Assembly: GCF_041146395.1 (NCBI RefSeq)
Contig: NC_091012.1
Location: 13,754,193 to 13,818,192, forward strand
Direction: 5' to 3'
DNA: 64,000 nucleotides
Origin: Eulemur rufifrons
Taxonomy: Eukaryota; Chordata; Mammalia; Primates; Lemuridae
In this document: positions 50,863-61,693 of the stretch, one piece after another
How the letters are laid out: every line of letters begins with the position of its first letter
Position numbering within the stretch: the first letter of the stretch is position 1
Notes under the pieces: model-generated
Databases searched by the model: none
Seen by the model: the letters and a program-made list of their open reading frames with translations, nothing else
Told to the model about the DNA's origin: nothing
Position numbers and translations under genes: made by a program

Positions 50863-51240
50863 TCAAGGAGTGGTCACTTTTGGAGAAGCTTTTCTCCTCA
50901 AAGTCCCTCGAAGGGGTCCTTTCGTCTTCCTGGGCACCTGCAAGGACAACAGGGAGATCACAGAGGGGCACTGGTTTGGGGGAAGAGGGTGGAGGTGGGG
51001 TGGGAGCATGGGAAGGGGTGCGGGCCGAGGAGGGTTTGTGCTGGGTGAGGGCAGGGGAGGAGTCTGGGGGGCAGGACTCGAGGGGAAGGCGGGGAGGAGC
51101 TTGGGTGGGTCGCTCACCTTGAAGCTGCCTCTGGACCTGTGCTGACGAGGGGCCTTCCTCTTCTTCCCCCTTTTCCCTGCTTTGACATTTGTAGTTGGTT
51201 GTTCAATGATGGTGCTGGAGGCTTCTGATTTTCTGGTCAT
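50863..51240 (-). CDS. CSAG-like small basic protein, two exons, intact
   Basis: CSAG genes are small cancer/testis genes of unknown biochemical function, interspersed with MAGEA genes in human Xq28. Exon 1 coding is 51240-51118 (41 codons) with donor AAG/GTGAGC. The intron 51117-50938 is 180 bases. The acceptor is TCCTTGCAG. Exon 2 runs 50937-50863 (24 codons plus TGA). The 65-residue product begins MTRKSEASSTII, has a Lys/Arg-rich middle ('KAGKRGKKRKAPRQHRSR') and ends 'VPRKTKGPLRG...ASPKVTTP'. Remembered human CSAG has VKMSRKPRASS and EKGP in the same places. The middle is read in a different frame from human, but two opposite one-base indels restore the frame before the splice. The intron is itself a multiple of three and open, so intron retention would give a longer frame. 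The predicted protein is very basic and could be nuclear (inference). The start is the first ATG after the TATA box; in-frame codons upstream are closed by a TAA inside the TATA box. Confidence 0.75.
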   Translation of the reverse strand: MTRKSEASSTIIEQPTTNVKAGKRGKKRKAPRQHRSRGSFKVSDPPKLLPAFPSSPAPQTPPLPSPSTNPPRPAPLPMLPPHLHPLPPNQCPSVISLLSLQVPRKTKGPLRGTLRRKASPKVTTP

Positions 51241-51291
51241 CTTCACCGTGTCAGCGCTTCCCAGAGATCTACCCAGGCCGCCTGACCTGCC

Positions 51292-51299
51292 TATTTATA
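51292..51299 (-). promoter_or_regulatory. TATA box of the intact CSAG-like gene
   Basis: Reverse strand TATAAATA about 52 bases upstream of the ATG, giving an expected start of transcription near 51265-51270 and a short leader. Copy 1 reads 'tgtgtaggg' at the same place. Confidence 0.7.
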
Positions 51300-51319
51300 C
51301 CCTCCCAGGTATATGGGCA

Positions 51320-51420
51320 GGCCACGCCCCTGAGCTTTGTTTGGTCACCGAGCCACTCCCCCGCCAATGGGAGCCCTGGGGGGAGGGGCTTTGACATCAC
51401 AAGGCGCCAGCCTGACATCA
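51320..51420 (-). promoter_or_regulatory. Proximal promoter elements of the CSAG-like gene
   Basis: Upstream of the TATA box lie a GC/KLF-type box (gccacgcccc at 51321-51330), an inverted CCAAT box (gccaat at 51363-51368) and two copies of TGACATCA (51392-51399 and 51413-51420), a CRE variant. In copy 1 the CCAAT box is kept, the first CRE-like site is altered to 'agacatca' and the second is lost. Binding is inference. Confidence 0.45.
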
Positions 51421-51880
51421 GGGTGAGGGAGGGGGATGCTGTGGAGGCCAAGATGCTCTGGTGGGAGAAAAGTTTCCTTTTCTGGTTTCCTTAGCAACCC
51501 TAAAGAGCTTTCCCACACTGACCTGCCACCCATCCTCATTTCTTCATTTTCAGTTTTGGTGGGTCCCATGCCACAGATCATGTGTCTCTTCCCCAGGTTT
51601 TACGTGGACTTCCCATACAGTGGTACATTCTGTTCTCTCCCACCTGACACCATTACTTAGTTTTTGTATCTCCTACCTAAAATCTCCCCATGCTAACTTG
51701 GCCCTCTTTAAGACTTACATGGAGATGTGTACCGTCCCTTCCTCCTACAAATTCCGCTCATGTACTTTGAAGACCATTCACTTCTTGGCTTTTTCATCTC
51801 ACCTCCCGTTCTCAGTGTCTACTTACATTGCCTCGGATTTCTGTTTTCATGCTTGAAATTACTGGCTTCAGGCTGTCAAT

Positions 51881-52229
51881 ATCAGCTGGGCGTCTGCCTC
51901 AAGCTGGCTTCTCCAGAGAAGGAGATAGAGAACCAACAGCAAACGTACGTGGTACATGTATGTGTGTGTGTGTGTGTAATGGTATATAGCTTATAGATCT
52001 ATTTTGTATTGTATAGCATTTGTATATGAATATTGTATATATGTAATCTGATTTAAATTAAGGAATTGGCTCACACATTGCTGGAGGCGCTGATACAAAA
52101 TATGCCAAGCAAGCTGTGAGGCTGGAAATTCAGGAAAGACTTGATGTTGCATTCTTGAATTTCAAATATATATGGCAGCCCAGTAGTTCCAGTAGCTAGA
52201 AATTGAAACGGGTACTCCTGAGTTAGAGA
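51881..52229. other. Repeat-like stretch with (GT)n at 51959-51978
   Basis: 'ttctccagagaaggagatag' and 'ggaattggctcacacattg' are phrases of an interspersed repeat I cannot name. The (GT)n run lies inside it. Confidence 0.45.
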
Positions 52230-52415
52230 TGTGTAGAGTAGGCTCACATGAAAACAGACACATGAAAGAATTGAAGAGAGATAAACCCGAGCATATACAA
52301 CTAAATGGTTTGTGACAAGCCTAGCATGAATAGACGATGGGAAAAGAATAGTGTCTTCAATAAATTGCATGTGGGAGACTGAATATCCAAATGCGAAAGG
52401 ATGAAACTGGATCCT
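52230..52415 (+). repeat. L1 ORF2 fragment
   Basis: Forward L1: 'agagataaacccgagcatat', then 'tcaataaattgcatgtggga' and 'atgcgaaaggatgaaactgg'. It stops abruptly where the 240-base dispersed repeat begins. Confidence 0.6.
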
Positions 52416-52419
52416 TATC

Positions 52420-52660
52420 ATAGCCCAGCTCTGCTGGACGGGTGCAGCCCTTGCCTCCAACATTTCTGATAGCTAGCAGAAGGTTTGCTGTGACTGTAAC
52501 CCCCATAGGCTTGTAGAAGTGCCTTGGTGAAATTGTCTCAGACCCTGGCCTCATTTCCCGTGACCTGCACCTAAATGGTCCCCCGAATAGGTCTGCTTTG
52601 CAGCACTTCATGGCAAGGAGCCCAACAATTTCACCAAGATGACACTTCTCCATGAAAGCT
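52420..52660 (-). repeat. Inverted dispersed repeat, left arm
   Basis: The reverse strand reads 'atttaggtgcaggtcacggg', 'ccagggtctgagacaatttc' and 'ggcaagggctgcacccgtcc'. The same sequence, diverged, is on the + strand at 56745-56996. The reading frame 'FRCRSREMRPGSETISPRHF' is shared by both arms, so the repeat may descend from a coding retroelement or gene. Family not assigned. Confidence 0.75.
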
Positions 52661-52709
52661 TTCCAGAATAGTATCCTTCATTTAAAGTGTTTCTCCTGTT
52701 TATTTCAAG

Positions 52710-54543
52710 GCTGGAAAGGATCCAGGAACTGATAAATGTGGGTAATGTGTTTATCATAATTTCTGCCTGTCAGATAAGGTACTGTAGGCAGAGTCTCCTG
52801 TGGCACAGGTAATAACTATGCTATGTAAAACATTTCACCTGAGACATTTCTTTTCCACGAAACATTAATTTATGTAGCATTATTTAAAAATCTTGATATA
52901 ACTCACAGGGATGATGTACAGAAGATGCTACCAGGATTCAGAGGTATGTTTTGGGGGCTATTTGTAGTTAAAGAGAATTGCTTGCAACCGTGCAACTTTT
53001 ACAAAAGGAAATGTTAATTACTAGACTGTTAAATGCCTCCTTCTCACATATCTGATTTAACATAAGTACTTATTGTGATCTGCCTGATAGATTTCCTTTC
53101 TGACCTTTTTAACTGTTGTTGGGAAAAGTGAGAATACTTCTAACAATGGTGAGGTAAGAGTGCTGCTTTTGTTTTGTCCACAGGAAAATTTAATGGATTG
53201 TGACATACTAGAGGAAATTGGATGAGACACATCTCTCTTTGTTTTAGTGTGCACAGATTAAATGATATATCAGTTTTTTCATATCAGTTTTTCATGTTCT
53301 TAATTTAGCTATTCTGTTTTTGCAGCTTTCTGATGTTGTTTTCTTTGGAGTAGCAGTAAAAATTGAATTTTTATGGTTATTTTTGAGAGTAAACTATGTA
53401 GGGGAAAACTTAAGACAACTTTTCTAGCTAGTGTGTAATTGGATCAAAAAACTCATAAATTTTATATTGGCACGTTAAATGCTAGCTGCACTAACTGTAT
53501 TGTAGGACCATACACTTTAAAAAGTCTTACTAATTTCTTGGCACTTCTATAGAGACCATATTCTTATAAAAGAGTCCTATTCAATTTTTGGCTCTTCTAC
53601 AGAGTTAGTTTGTATAAGCAGTATATTTTGAAAGCTTTGTTCTACTTGGTGGTTTTGTGAGCTGTCTAATAAATTGATTGTTATAGATGATCTTGTAGGT
53701 ATAAAATACTTGTATCATGGTACAGATCCTTTATGAGTACTTGAAATCTAACAATTGATGGTACATCCCGGATGTTAAATCATATGTTTACTGAGACATT
53801 ACTTATAGTATTAAGATTTTGTTAAACATGACACATATGGATAAAAATGTTATATAAAAAGCTTCAAGAAAATATTTCAAAAGTGTTCTTCAATTTATTT
53901 ATCTACTTAAACTAATATTTTTACACCCATGGACATTGTCTCTTTTAGTAAAAGCATCACTCTCTAGATTGTTTAAAAAGAATTTTCTTCTTGTATATTA
54001 AATAATTTCTATCCTTTTCATGGTATTGTTAAATAAAATGCTTTTGTGTATTTCATATAATGAGCTGTGACAATATTCCATCTAAATTTGTCCTTTGAAT
54101 TGGGGGATAGTTTATAAATGTGAAAATTATAGTTTGTGTTTGAGAACTTTTGTACACATTTTAAAGATACAAACTATTTTGATTATTGGATTTTTTTATC
54201 ATCTGTAAATTAAAAGTGATCTGCAGTCAGAACAACTAGAATTGGAATACTAATACCGATGGTTTTCACAGAAAAGTGAGCAAATCTTGTTTTTTGAAAT
54301 GACACTTATGTTATAAATTTTAAATCTTTCTAATATTTTTGAAGCAAAATTTCCCATATTTTTTTGAATATAAGGGAACAAAATACTTTTCAATATTGGC
54401 TTTTAATGAATATTTATTTTCTATGTAGCTGACATCAAACAGGCTCTTCCTGCAAAGAGAAAAATGTTTGTAATGAACACGAATGCTTCCATCAACACCA
54501 CTGATGAAAATGAGCATGTTTGGAAAACACAGCAAGAGAATGG
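52710..54543 (+). CDS. SYCP3/XLR/FAM9-like exons, partial (copy B)
   Basis: Three exons with consistent GT-AG sites and phases. 52710-52741 follows TTTCAAG and ends TGTGG/GTAATG. 52909-52943 follows ACTCACAG and ends AGAG/GTATGT. 54429-54543 follows CTATGTAG and ends AATGG/GTAAGG. Joined, they are open for about 60 codons: 'AGKDPGTDKC', 'GDDVQKMLPGFR', 'ADIKQALPAKRKMFVMN' and 'EHVWKTQQENG'. Remembered SYCP3 has 'GGEVQNML' and 'DINKALLAKRKRLEM', then 'IEHVWKTQQDQ'; FAM9 has 'AGKDPVRDEC'. These are the residues leading into the Cor1/Xlr/Xmr coiled coil. The first exon and the following coiled-coil exons were not found. A possible decayed next exon after CCCACACAG (55388) reads 'KFHEK' then a stop. 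Meiotic role is by family only. Confidence 0.75.
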
Positions 54544-56744
54544 GTAAGGTTGATTACTTCTTTGAACCATGATATTTGTGTCATTCTTAGTATTCATTGG
54601 TGAAGATAACTTTAGACAAACACTATCTTGTATTTGTTAGAATCTCCAGTGAACAATATATTTCACGTGATTTTTCTCTAAGCAGATAAGTTCTTTAGTT
54701 CTATAAACTCAGTTTAATCAAATTGAAATATATTAGCTAGAAGCCAACGAAGGTGATCTATTTTCCCCTTTCATATAACAATAGGGTTTTCCTGTAAAAC
54801 TAATTTAATATACATTTCTGGGAATATGCTTGTTGAGTATAAGGTAACACTCTTAAACATTTACTCTTGTGATAGTTAACAATAATCAGTTACATAGAAA
54901 AGGGTAATATCGTAAATATATTACATATTTTACTTGTGTTCACTATTCTGTTTACAAAATCATTGTTGTGCCAAAGTGAGGAAATATCAAATGAAATATT
55001 CCCGTTTGGAAGTCATGTCGGATGAATGGATATGATGTCCTCATTGAATCTACATAGCATGTCAAACTCACATGTTATTCAATGAGAGGAAATGAAAAGG
55101 AAACCACTTTTAGATAAAATGAATATTTCTGGAAAATTTTTAGTACAGTACATCTTCCTTTGTTTTCAAGGGGTAAAGAATGTAAGATAACTTCTCTGGT
55201 AGTCAGTCAGGAATAAATACATTTAGAATGAAAGGAAATCATTTGATCTTTTCCCCATGAGAAAATGTCAGCTGCTGATACTCTCCTCTCATTTTGTGAT
55301 ATAAGTTATGCCAATTCAATTGTTTTGACTATGTTTATTTTTTCCATATTATTATGAAGTATGACTGTGCTCCTTATTACTCTTGGAAATTATTTTCTTC
55401 CCACACAGAAAATTTCACGAAAAATGAATAAAAAATTTAATTTAGCCAGTGAGCCTTTTAAATAAATTAGACTAAAAGACAAGGAAATGGGAAAATTTAT
55501 TCAAGAACAGTTTCCACATCATTTCAAGGAGAGTTTGCATATCATTGTCATCAAAAGGTTGCATTTTGTAAAATTCAAAGTTACTAAAATTATAAACATT
55601 TTTAATACTTCAGATAATGCTTTGCTAAGCCTACGACTAACTCTCTGCCAAAGATCTACCGTCAGTACTTATTTTCCAGTAATCAGGAATGAACTGAATC
55701 CTTCTACAAATAATTTGGAAATATAGTTTATCATGTATATTGATGAAATTATAAGACAGCTCACAAGCCAAGCACACTGTCATGAACAAATTGAGCAACG
55801 GTATCAAAACTCACCTGTTCATATGAAATATCCACACAGAGGAGTCAAAAATTGACTCTGACACTTAAGACTATGTCCTTTAACACAGTTAAGGTAACTG
55901 ATATCAGACATGTTCATTTAAAACTTGCCATTGACTCTGATCATACATCACTCCATTGCTAGCCACGTTGTGTTTCGTTCTCCACTACTGGGGTTATTAA
56001 GGCGAATATAACGATAAGCAGGTATTTTCGGGGTCTCGTCCGGCACTCCTGCCACCCAAGGAAAAGAAATTGGGAAGTTATGGGAAATAACCGACATGGG
56101 AAAATGAAACATTGACGTTATAACTAGATCTATGACTCGCTACATGGCACAATGTGGAGAGATTATTTCATCAGTTTCTTCCAATATTCCACAGTGCATC
56201 AAATAAAAGCATCACCTCTCATTAGTAATGGTGCCATTGTCAGTGGCATTCTCTTCACATCAACAATTCAAAGGGGCAAGTAATCTATGGAGCTGAATCA
56301 CACTCAAGACTTAGGTAACATCCTGTATCTGAGAACAAGGCAGTAAACAACAGGAGTGCCACTCACTGTCTGACAGTTCCTGCTGTAAAACTTATATGGT
56401 TTATGAAAAGTGTCTTCACCTACAAATATCTCCTAAAACATACCTTCAAATCTCTCCAGCATATTCTGGAACTCATTCCTGTGAAGACATTGCATTTACT
56501 TTTACATTGTGGGTCAGTGAAATACCATGTGTGCATTAGAAGAAATGCCTTCTGCCAAGCGCTTTACATACAACAAGTGCCACATGAGTGGAAGCTGATT
56601 TTCCTTAATTACTTTACTACCAGGCAAAAATGACTCTGAACACATTACCACATATCTTGCTCAAGAGTGACTGAAAAGGGGCTGTTTTCTCAACCGTCAC
56701 CAATTGCTGGATAGTTTGCTGCATAGAAAGCAAAAAAGACAAAG
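54544..56744. other. Unassigned AT-rich sequence downstream of copy B
   Basis: No clear further SYCP3-like exon. A stretch near 55470-55600 ('KEMGKFIQEQF', 'IKRLHFVKF') faintly recalls the next coiled-coil exon, but not well enough to call. Confidence 0.3.
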
Positions 56745-56996
56745 ATGTTTAAAGGAAGGACGCGGGAGGCATGTCGTATTGGTGGAATTCCTGGGCTCTT
56801 GGACACCAAGAGCTGCAAAGAAGACCTACAGGTGGAACCGTTTAGGTGCAGGTCGCGTGAAATGAGACCAGGGTCTGAGACCATTTCACCGAGGCACTTC
56901 TGGAAACCTTTGGGCATTACAGTCACGGCAAACCATGTACTGCCTATCAGACACGTTGGAAGCAAGGGCTGTACCCGTCCAGAAGAGCTGGGCTAA
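56745..56996 (+). repeat. Inverted dispersed repeat, right arm
   Basis: Counterpart of 52420-52660 in opposite orientation: 'gaccagggtctgagaccatt', 'cattacagtcacggcaaacc' and 'gcaagggctgtacccgtcca'. With its partner it brackets the SYCP3-like exons of copy B. Confidence 0.75.
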
Positions 56997-56999
56997 GAG

Positions 57000-58735
57000 C
57001 TTCTGTAACTCTGCTGGGGGAGGGAGCATGAACCTGCTTTAGAAAAAAACCTGGGGCTCTGGTGCGTTTGCATGGTGGAATCCAAAGCAATCACGGGGCC
57101 CTGGGCCGCCCACATGCTTGGCCTGCCAAGAGACGAGACAGACTGTGCCCTCGGAGGGGAACAGGCTTCGGGGAGCCCCTTGACCAGCCCGCTGCCCCTC
57201 TGTGCACTTTTACGATCCATGCTGAATGTCATAGGCTGCCATAAGCTGAGCCTCCACTGGGGCCTTGGCAGCGCTCCTCCTAACGCGCTTCCTTCCCGGA
57301 GGCGCCATGGCTGGCTGTCTTCAGAAGCTAGAGATGACTCCTGACCCTTGTGAGTGCAAAGACATACTACAGAAATGGGGACAGGTTCAGTGAGAGCCCG
57401 CGGGTGAGGGCGAGGGTCTCCAGGTTCAACAAGGGTGGGGCTGGCTCACCCTCCTGCCTCTTGTCACAGCAGGAGGGGACGAGGAAAATTATGCTAGCGC
57501 CCGGTCCCATCTTGTCCCGGGCTGTGGCTAAAGAGCACGCCCCTGTCCCTCACACTCCAACTTCAGTCCCCTCTGCCCGCCCCTCACGGTGCCCTTGGAA
57601 CAAAGTGGGACCCTGGCCCTTGGGGTCACAGGGACGCAGTGTCTGCTGGTCGGTCAGGGGGCACTGACCATGCGGAGTGACTGCGTATCCTTCGTCCTCT
57701 GGATGGGAAATGAACTGATCTGCACTTGTTTGGGACACTCAGGGGCGGGCCCTGCCCACTAGCCATGGTGAATTCCAGAGGGACCCCAGGTGACCCGGGT
57801 GTCCGGTTCTGACCCTAGTCGGGCACGAAGGACAGCTCCAGGCTGGGCCCACCACGTACCTTACATCCACAACAGACACACGCAGAGCACTGCAATGAGC
57901 CTCAGAGGACCTGGGGACCCTCAGGCCCGCCCTCCGGACAGCTCTCAGGGACCTCGCGGAGACCCCGGCCTCAGGTGACGCTGGGGACATTTCCTTAGAG
58001 TCAGCCCAGGCCTTGCTGGGCTCCACACCCTCGTCCCCTGGGGCCACCGGGCCATGCCTCCCCTGCCTCCCCACCCAGTAACGCCTCACCTGACTGACCC
58101 GGAGGGCTGCCCCTCAGAGGACGAGGGCGACCGGGGCACCAGGAGGACGACGGTCCTCTGAGGGCCTGTGTCCACGTGATAGCAGCCGGCTTCGCTGATT
58201 GGCCGGCGTGGCTTGCGTTTGGGATGCGAAGCAGCGAGGAGCCACACCCCCTGCAGGGAGGCGGTCCACTGGTGGGACCGCTCAGGGTAGCTGGGCCCTG
58301 AACAGGGGCTCCCCAGGTCCTGGTCCTGGGCAGCAATGACAAGGGGCCGCTCCCCAGTGCCTCGCCTCTGGGCTCCTTCTAGCTGGCCCTTGCCCTGCGC
58401 GAGGAGCAGCCATCACCCTGAAGGTGGAGGCTCAGTCACCCCCACCCGTGGCCGTGTGCATTCTGCACACACGCCTGTACGGTTACCCGCCGTGGTTTGG
58501 TGTCCCACGGGTCGGACATTGCTGGAGATGGTCTCCTGTTCTAGGTATGATTCCGCCACTTGCTGGCTGACTCCACAGTGTGTCCCCCACAGAGCCTGCT
58601 TTCCTTCCCCTGCCCCAGCGTGGACCACCCTGGGGCTCCTCCAGCCGGCATGTGGCGGTTCCTGGCCCGCTGACCTCTGGGCAGGGCTCTTGCAGAGCAG
58701 GCGCCGCTCTCGTTGAGAGCAAATGTTAGTTTCCA
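57000..58735. other. GC-rich, CpG-bearing block, function unknown
   Basis: Clearly GC-richer than its surroundings, with CpGs spread from about 57280 to 58360. It contains an E-box cacgtg at 58173-58178 and an inverted CCAAT box in 'gattggccgg' at 58197-58206. Many overlapping open frames on both strands reflect low stop-codon frequency. I recognise no protein domain. It could be a promoter or CpG island, an old LTR, or a decayed exon cluster. Confidence 0.45.
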
Positions 58736-59879
58736 AGCATGTTCACCAGAAGAAGGAGGAGGGCATTGTCGCTTTACATTGAATGAAATAGAACAGCCTT
58801 ATGATTCAGCTTAGAGTTAATAACTAAATTGTTACACGAAGGTAGACATTGTAACATTTTACATGGCATTCTATAATGAATAATAGCATTCAACCCTTTT
58901 AAGTAATTACAATCTTTTCTAAGGTAAGATTTGTTAAATATTGACTCATATGTATCTCTTTCCGATTCATGTGAATACAAAATGTTTGTAGACTCTATGG
59001 TTTTATTTCCACATGTAAGGATTCTGGAACTTCCTACTGCATCCTAAGAACAAAATGAAAATGTGAACAGACAAAATCAAGGACATTTATTTGACCCATA
59101 AGAGATAGCATTACACAGGGCAAACCACTACCTCCAAGATTGCATAGGCAGACACATACACCGAGTTATGTCTTACCTGAGCAGGGACTCATGAGTGGAA
59201 ACTGCCAAAGGAACCAATGCCAGGATAGGAAATCCTGGCCTGTAATTGGCTAATTGCTGGAGGCTTTGTGTGGGCAACTCTAATTGTTCAAACCTCCAGG
59301 GAGCCCAGTCATGAAGAACCCCTCACAATAGTGCCAGATTTACCTCCATGAGCTCAGCCAGGTACCCACAGCAGGTATGCCAGGAAAATCCGCTCATACT
59401 TCCAGCCAGGGTCGGGTGGGGAAGGAACAGTTTTTAAATATGCTAAGGCACTTTGTTCTCCTTAACAAGGCCTACCCTCAGGAGGAAATAGTTAACAAGG
59501 ATCCCACCTGTTGGGGTATTTTCAGAGCCAAACCAAAGAGGAGGAGGAAGATACCCAACTACAGTCAACACTAGCCTTCCAGGAGAAGGGAAATACAGAA
59601 CTCCAGCTTGCTCTACCCATCCTGTTTCACCTATGAGGGAAGAAAACACCAGGAAACTTCTGTGAAGTTTCCAGTACAGGGGCACCGGCTCAGTAACCAC
59701 TGACACGTAATCACAGCACGCTAGAACAATTCCCTTCCCCCACACTGTACCATCACATGACTAAAGGCCTATTTGAATTAGTCACTCTTATCTGGTACAT
59801 CATGCCTGGCTATCTTACAAGGTGTACTAGAAGGCAGAACACATGGTTTGAAGAGACAGAGCAAGCATCCGATCAGACA
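58736..59879. other. Unassigned, probably part L1 5' region
   Basis: AT-rich to 59.15 kb. 59.2-59.88 kb has the look of an L1 5' UTR leading into the old L1 that follows, but the match is not firm. No gene. Confidence 0.35.
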
Positions 59880-61604
59880 TGGCAGGGATGGTGTAACTAT
59901 AAGGCTGGGAATTTAAAACAACTATGATTAAAATGCTGAGGGTGCTACTAGATAAAACATAAAGTGTCCAAAAGAAGATGGCCATTGTACACTGAGAGCT
60001 GGAAATCCTAAGAAAAAAACAAAAGGAAATGCTAGAGATCAAAGCCCTATAACACAAATGAAGAATGCCTTTGATGGCCTTGTTAGGAGATGCACATGGC
60101 TGAGGAAAGAAGCTCTGAGCTTGAAGTTAGATCAATGGAAACATCAAAACTGAAAAGCAAATAGAACAAAGACTCAAGAAAATAACAGAAGAGAATAACT
60201 ATAGACTGTGGGGCATACAAAACATGTAACTGTGCATAATGGAAATATAAGGAGAAGAAAGGGGAAAATGATTAGGAAAAAATGAAAAAATAATGACTTA
60301 AAACTTTCCAGCATTAATGTCAACCACCAAATTACACATCCAGTAAGCTCATAGAACACCAGGCAGGATAAATTCTAAGCAAACAAAAATATGCTACACC
60401 TAGGCATATCGTCAAACAGCAGAAAATCAAAGACAAAGAGAAAATCCCAAAAGAAGACAGACGGTGACAAACCATGTGATGTACAGAGGAACAAAGATAG
60501 GAATCACGGCAGAGGTCTCAGAAACCGTGCAAGCAAGAAGGGAATGGACTGAAATATTTACAGTGTTGAGAAGAAAAAGGACCCAACATACAATTCTTTG
60601 CCCTGTGAAATAAAGAATTCCTCAGATAAACAAAAATTAAGGGAATTTGATGGCTGTGGAAGACATGGGGGAAAATTTCTTTAGAGAGAAGAAATATGAT
60701 ATAGGTCACAAACTGAGGTCTGCATTAAGATAGTAAGAGCATCAAAGGAGATATATGTTAAAGTAAAATAAAAACTTATGTTTTTCTTATTCTTAATTTA
60801 AATCACATCTAACAGCTTGCCCACAAGCGTACCAAATGTATTCCATTACATATGCTACTGTTTATATCATATTTCCTCATTTATAAGTGAAGTGGATTAC
60901 AGCAATTCCATATGCAATGCTTCAGTGAAGGAATTACACTCGTGTATAAGTGAAATGAATGACAGCAATGATACAAGTGACAGGTAGGAGGAATTAGGAT
61001 TCTTTTATTGCAGGGTACTCACACAACCCATGAGGTGGTGCAGACTTATTTGAAAGTAAACTTAGATTATTTGTGAACATATATTGCAAATTCTAGGGCA
61101 ACCACTGAAAAAGGTAACAAAAGAAGTATAACTGATATGCTAAGAAAGGAGAGAAAATGTAATCATACAAAATGCTCCACTTAAAACCACAAAAGACAGA
61201 TGAAGAGTGGAAGACAAAAATAGGAACAAAGAACAAAGGCAAAAATGGAAAACTGTAACATATGTGGTAGCTGTTTATCCAAGTATATCAATAATCACTT
61301 GGAATATCAATGGACTGAATATATCAATTAAAAACAGACATTGTCCCAGGTGATAAAAAAACAGACCCCACTATATTTTGTCTACAGGAAATCCACTTTA
61401 AATATAAATACACCTATATGTTAGAAGTAAATAAAGTATACAATGTTAACACTAATAAATAAAAGCAGAAATAGCTGGGTTAATTTCAGATAGACCGGGC
61501 CTCAAAGCAAGGAAAGTTATCAGAGATAAAGAAGGCCAGTACGTAATGGCAAAGGGACCAATTCTCCAAGAAGATATAACAATCATTGAAGTGTAAGTGC
61601 CTAA

Positions 61605-61693
61605 CAACTATATAGTGTATATACTTTGCCCTGGTGACTAGTTAACTAGAGAGATAACTAGTTGAAGCCAGGGACTAAAAAAACACATTCTTT
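61605..61693. repeat. Duplicated 150-base segment, left half of split copy
   Basis: 'tatatagtgtatatactttg' to 'aaaaaaacacattcttt'. With 62446-62500 it matches the uninterrupted copy at 63815-63965. Confidence 0.8.

Larger units (their letters stand above)
50641..51880. repeat. Segmental direct duplicate, copy 2 (CSAG-like)
   Basis: Counterpart of 34258-35470, about 16.4 kb away in the same orientation. Identity is high over the gene body and promoter and falls off near both ends. Confidence 0.85.

Noticed and set aside
51118..51246. GTG-initiated upstream extension of the CSAG-like frame
   Set aside because: A GTG start is not expected in a mammalian gene; the ATG two codons downstream fits the family and the TATA position.
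57072..58736. Many open frames in the GC-rich block
   Set aside because: Overlapping on both strands with no shared start context, splice logic or domain; not evidence for a gene.
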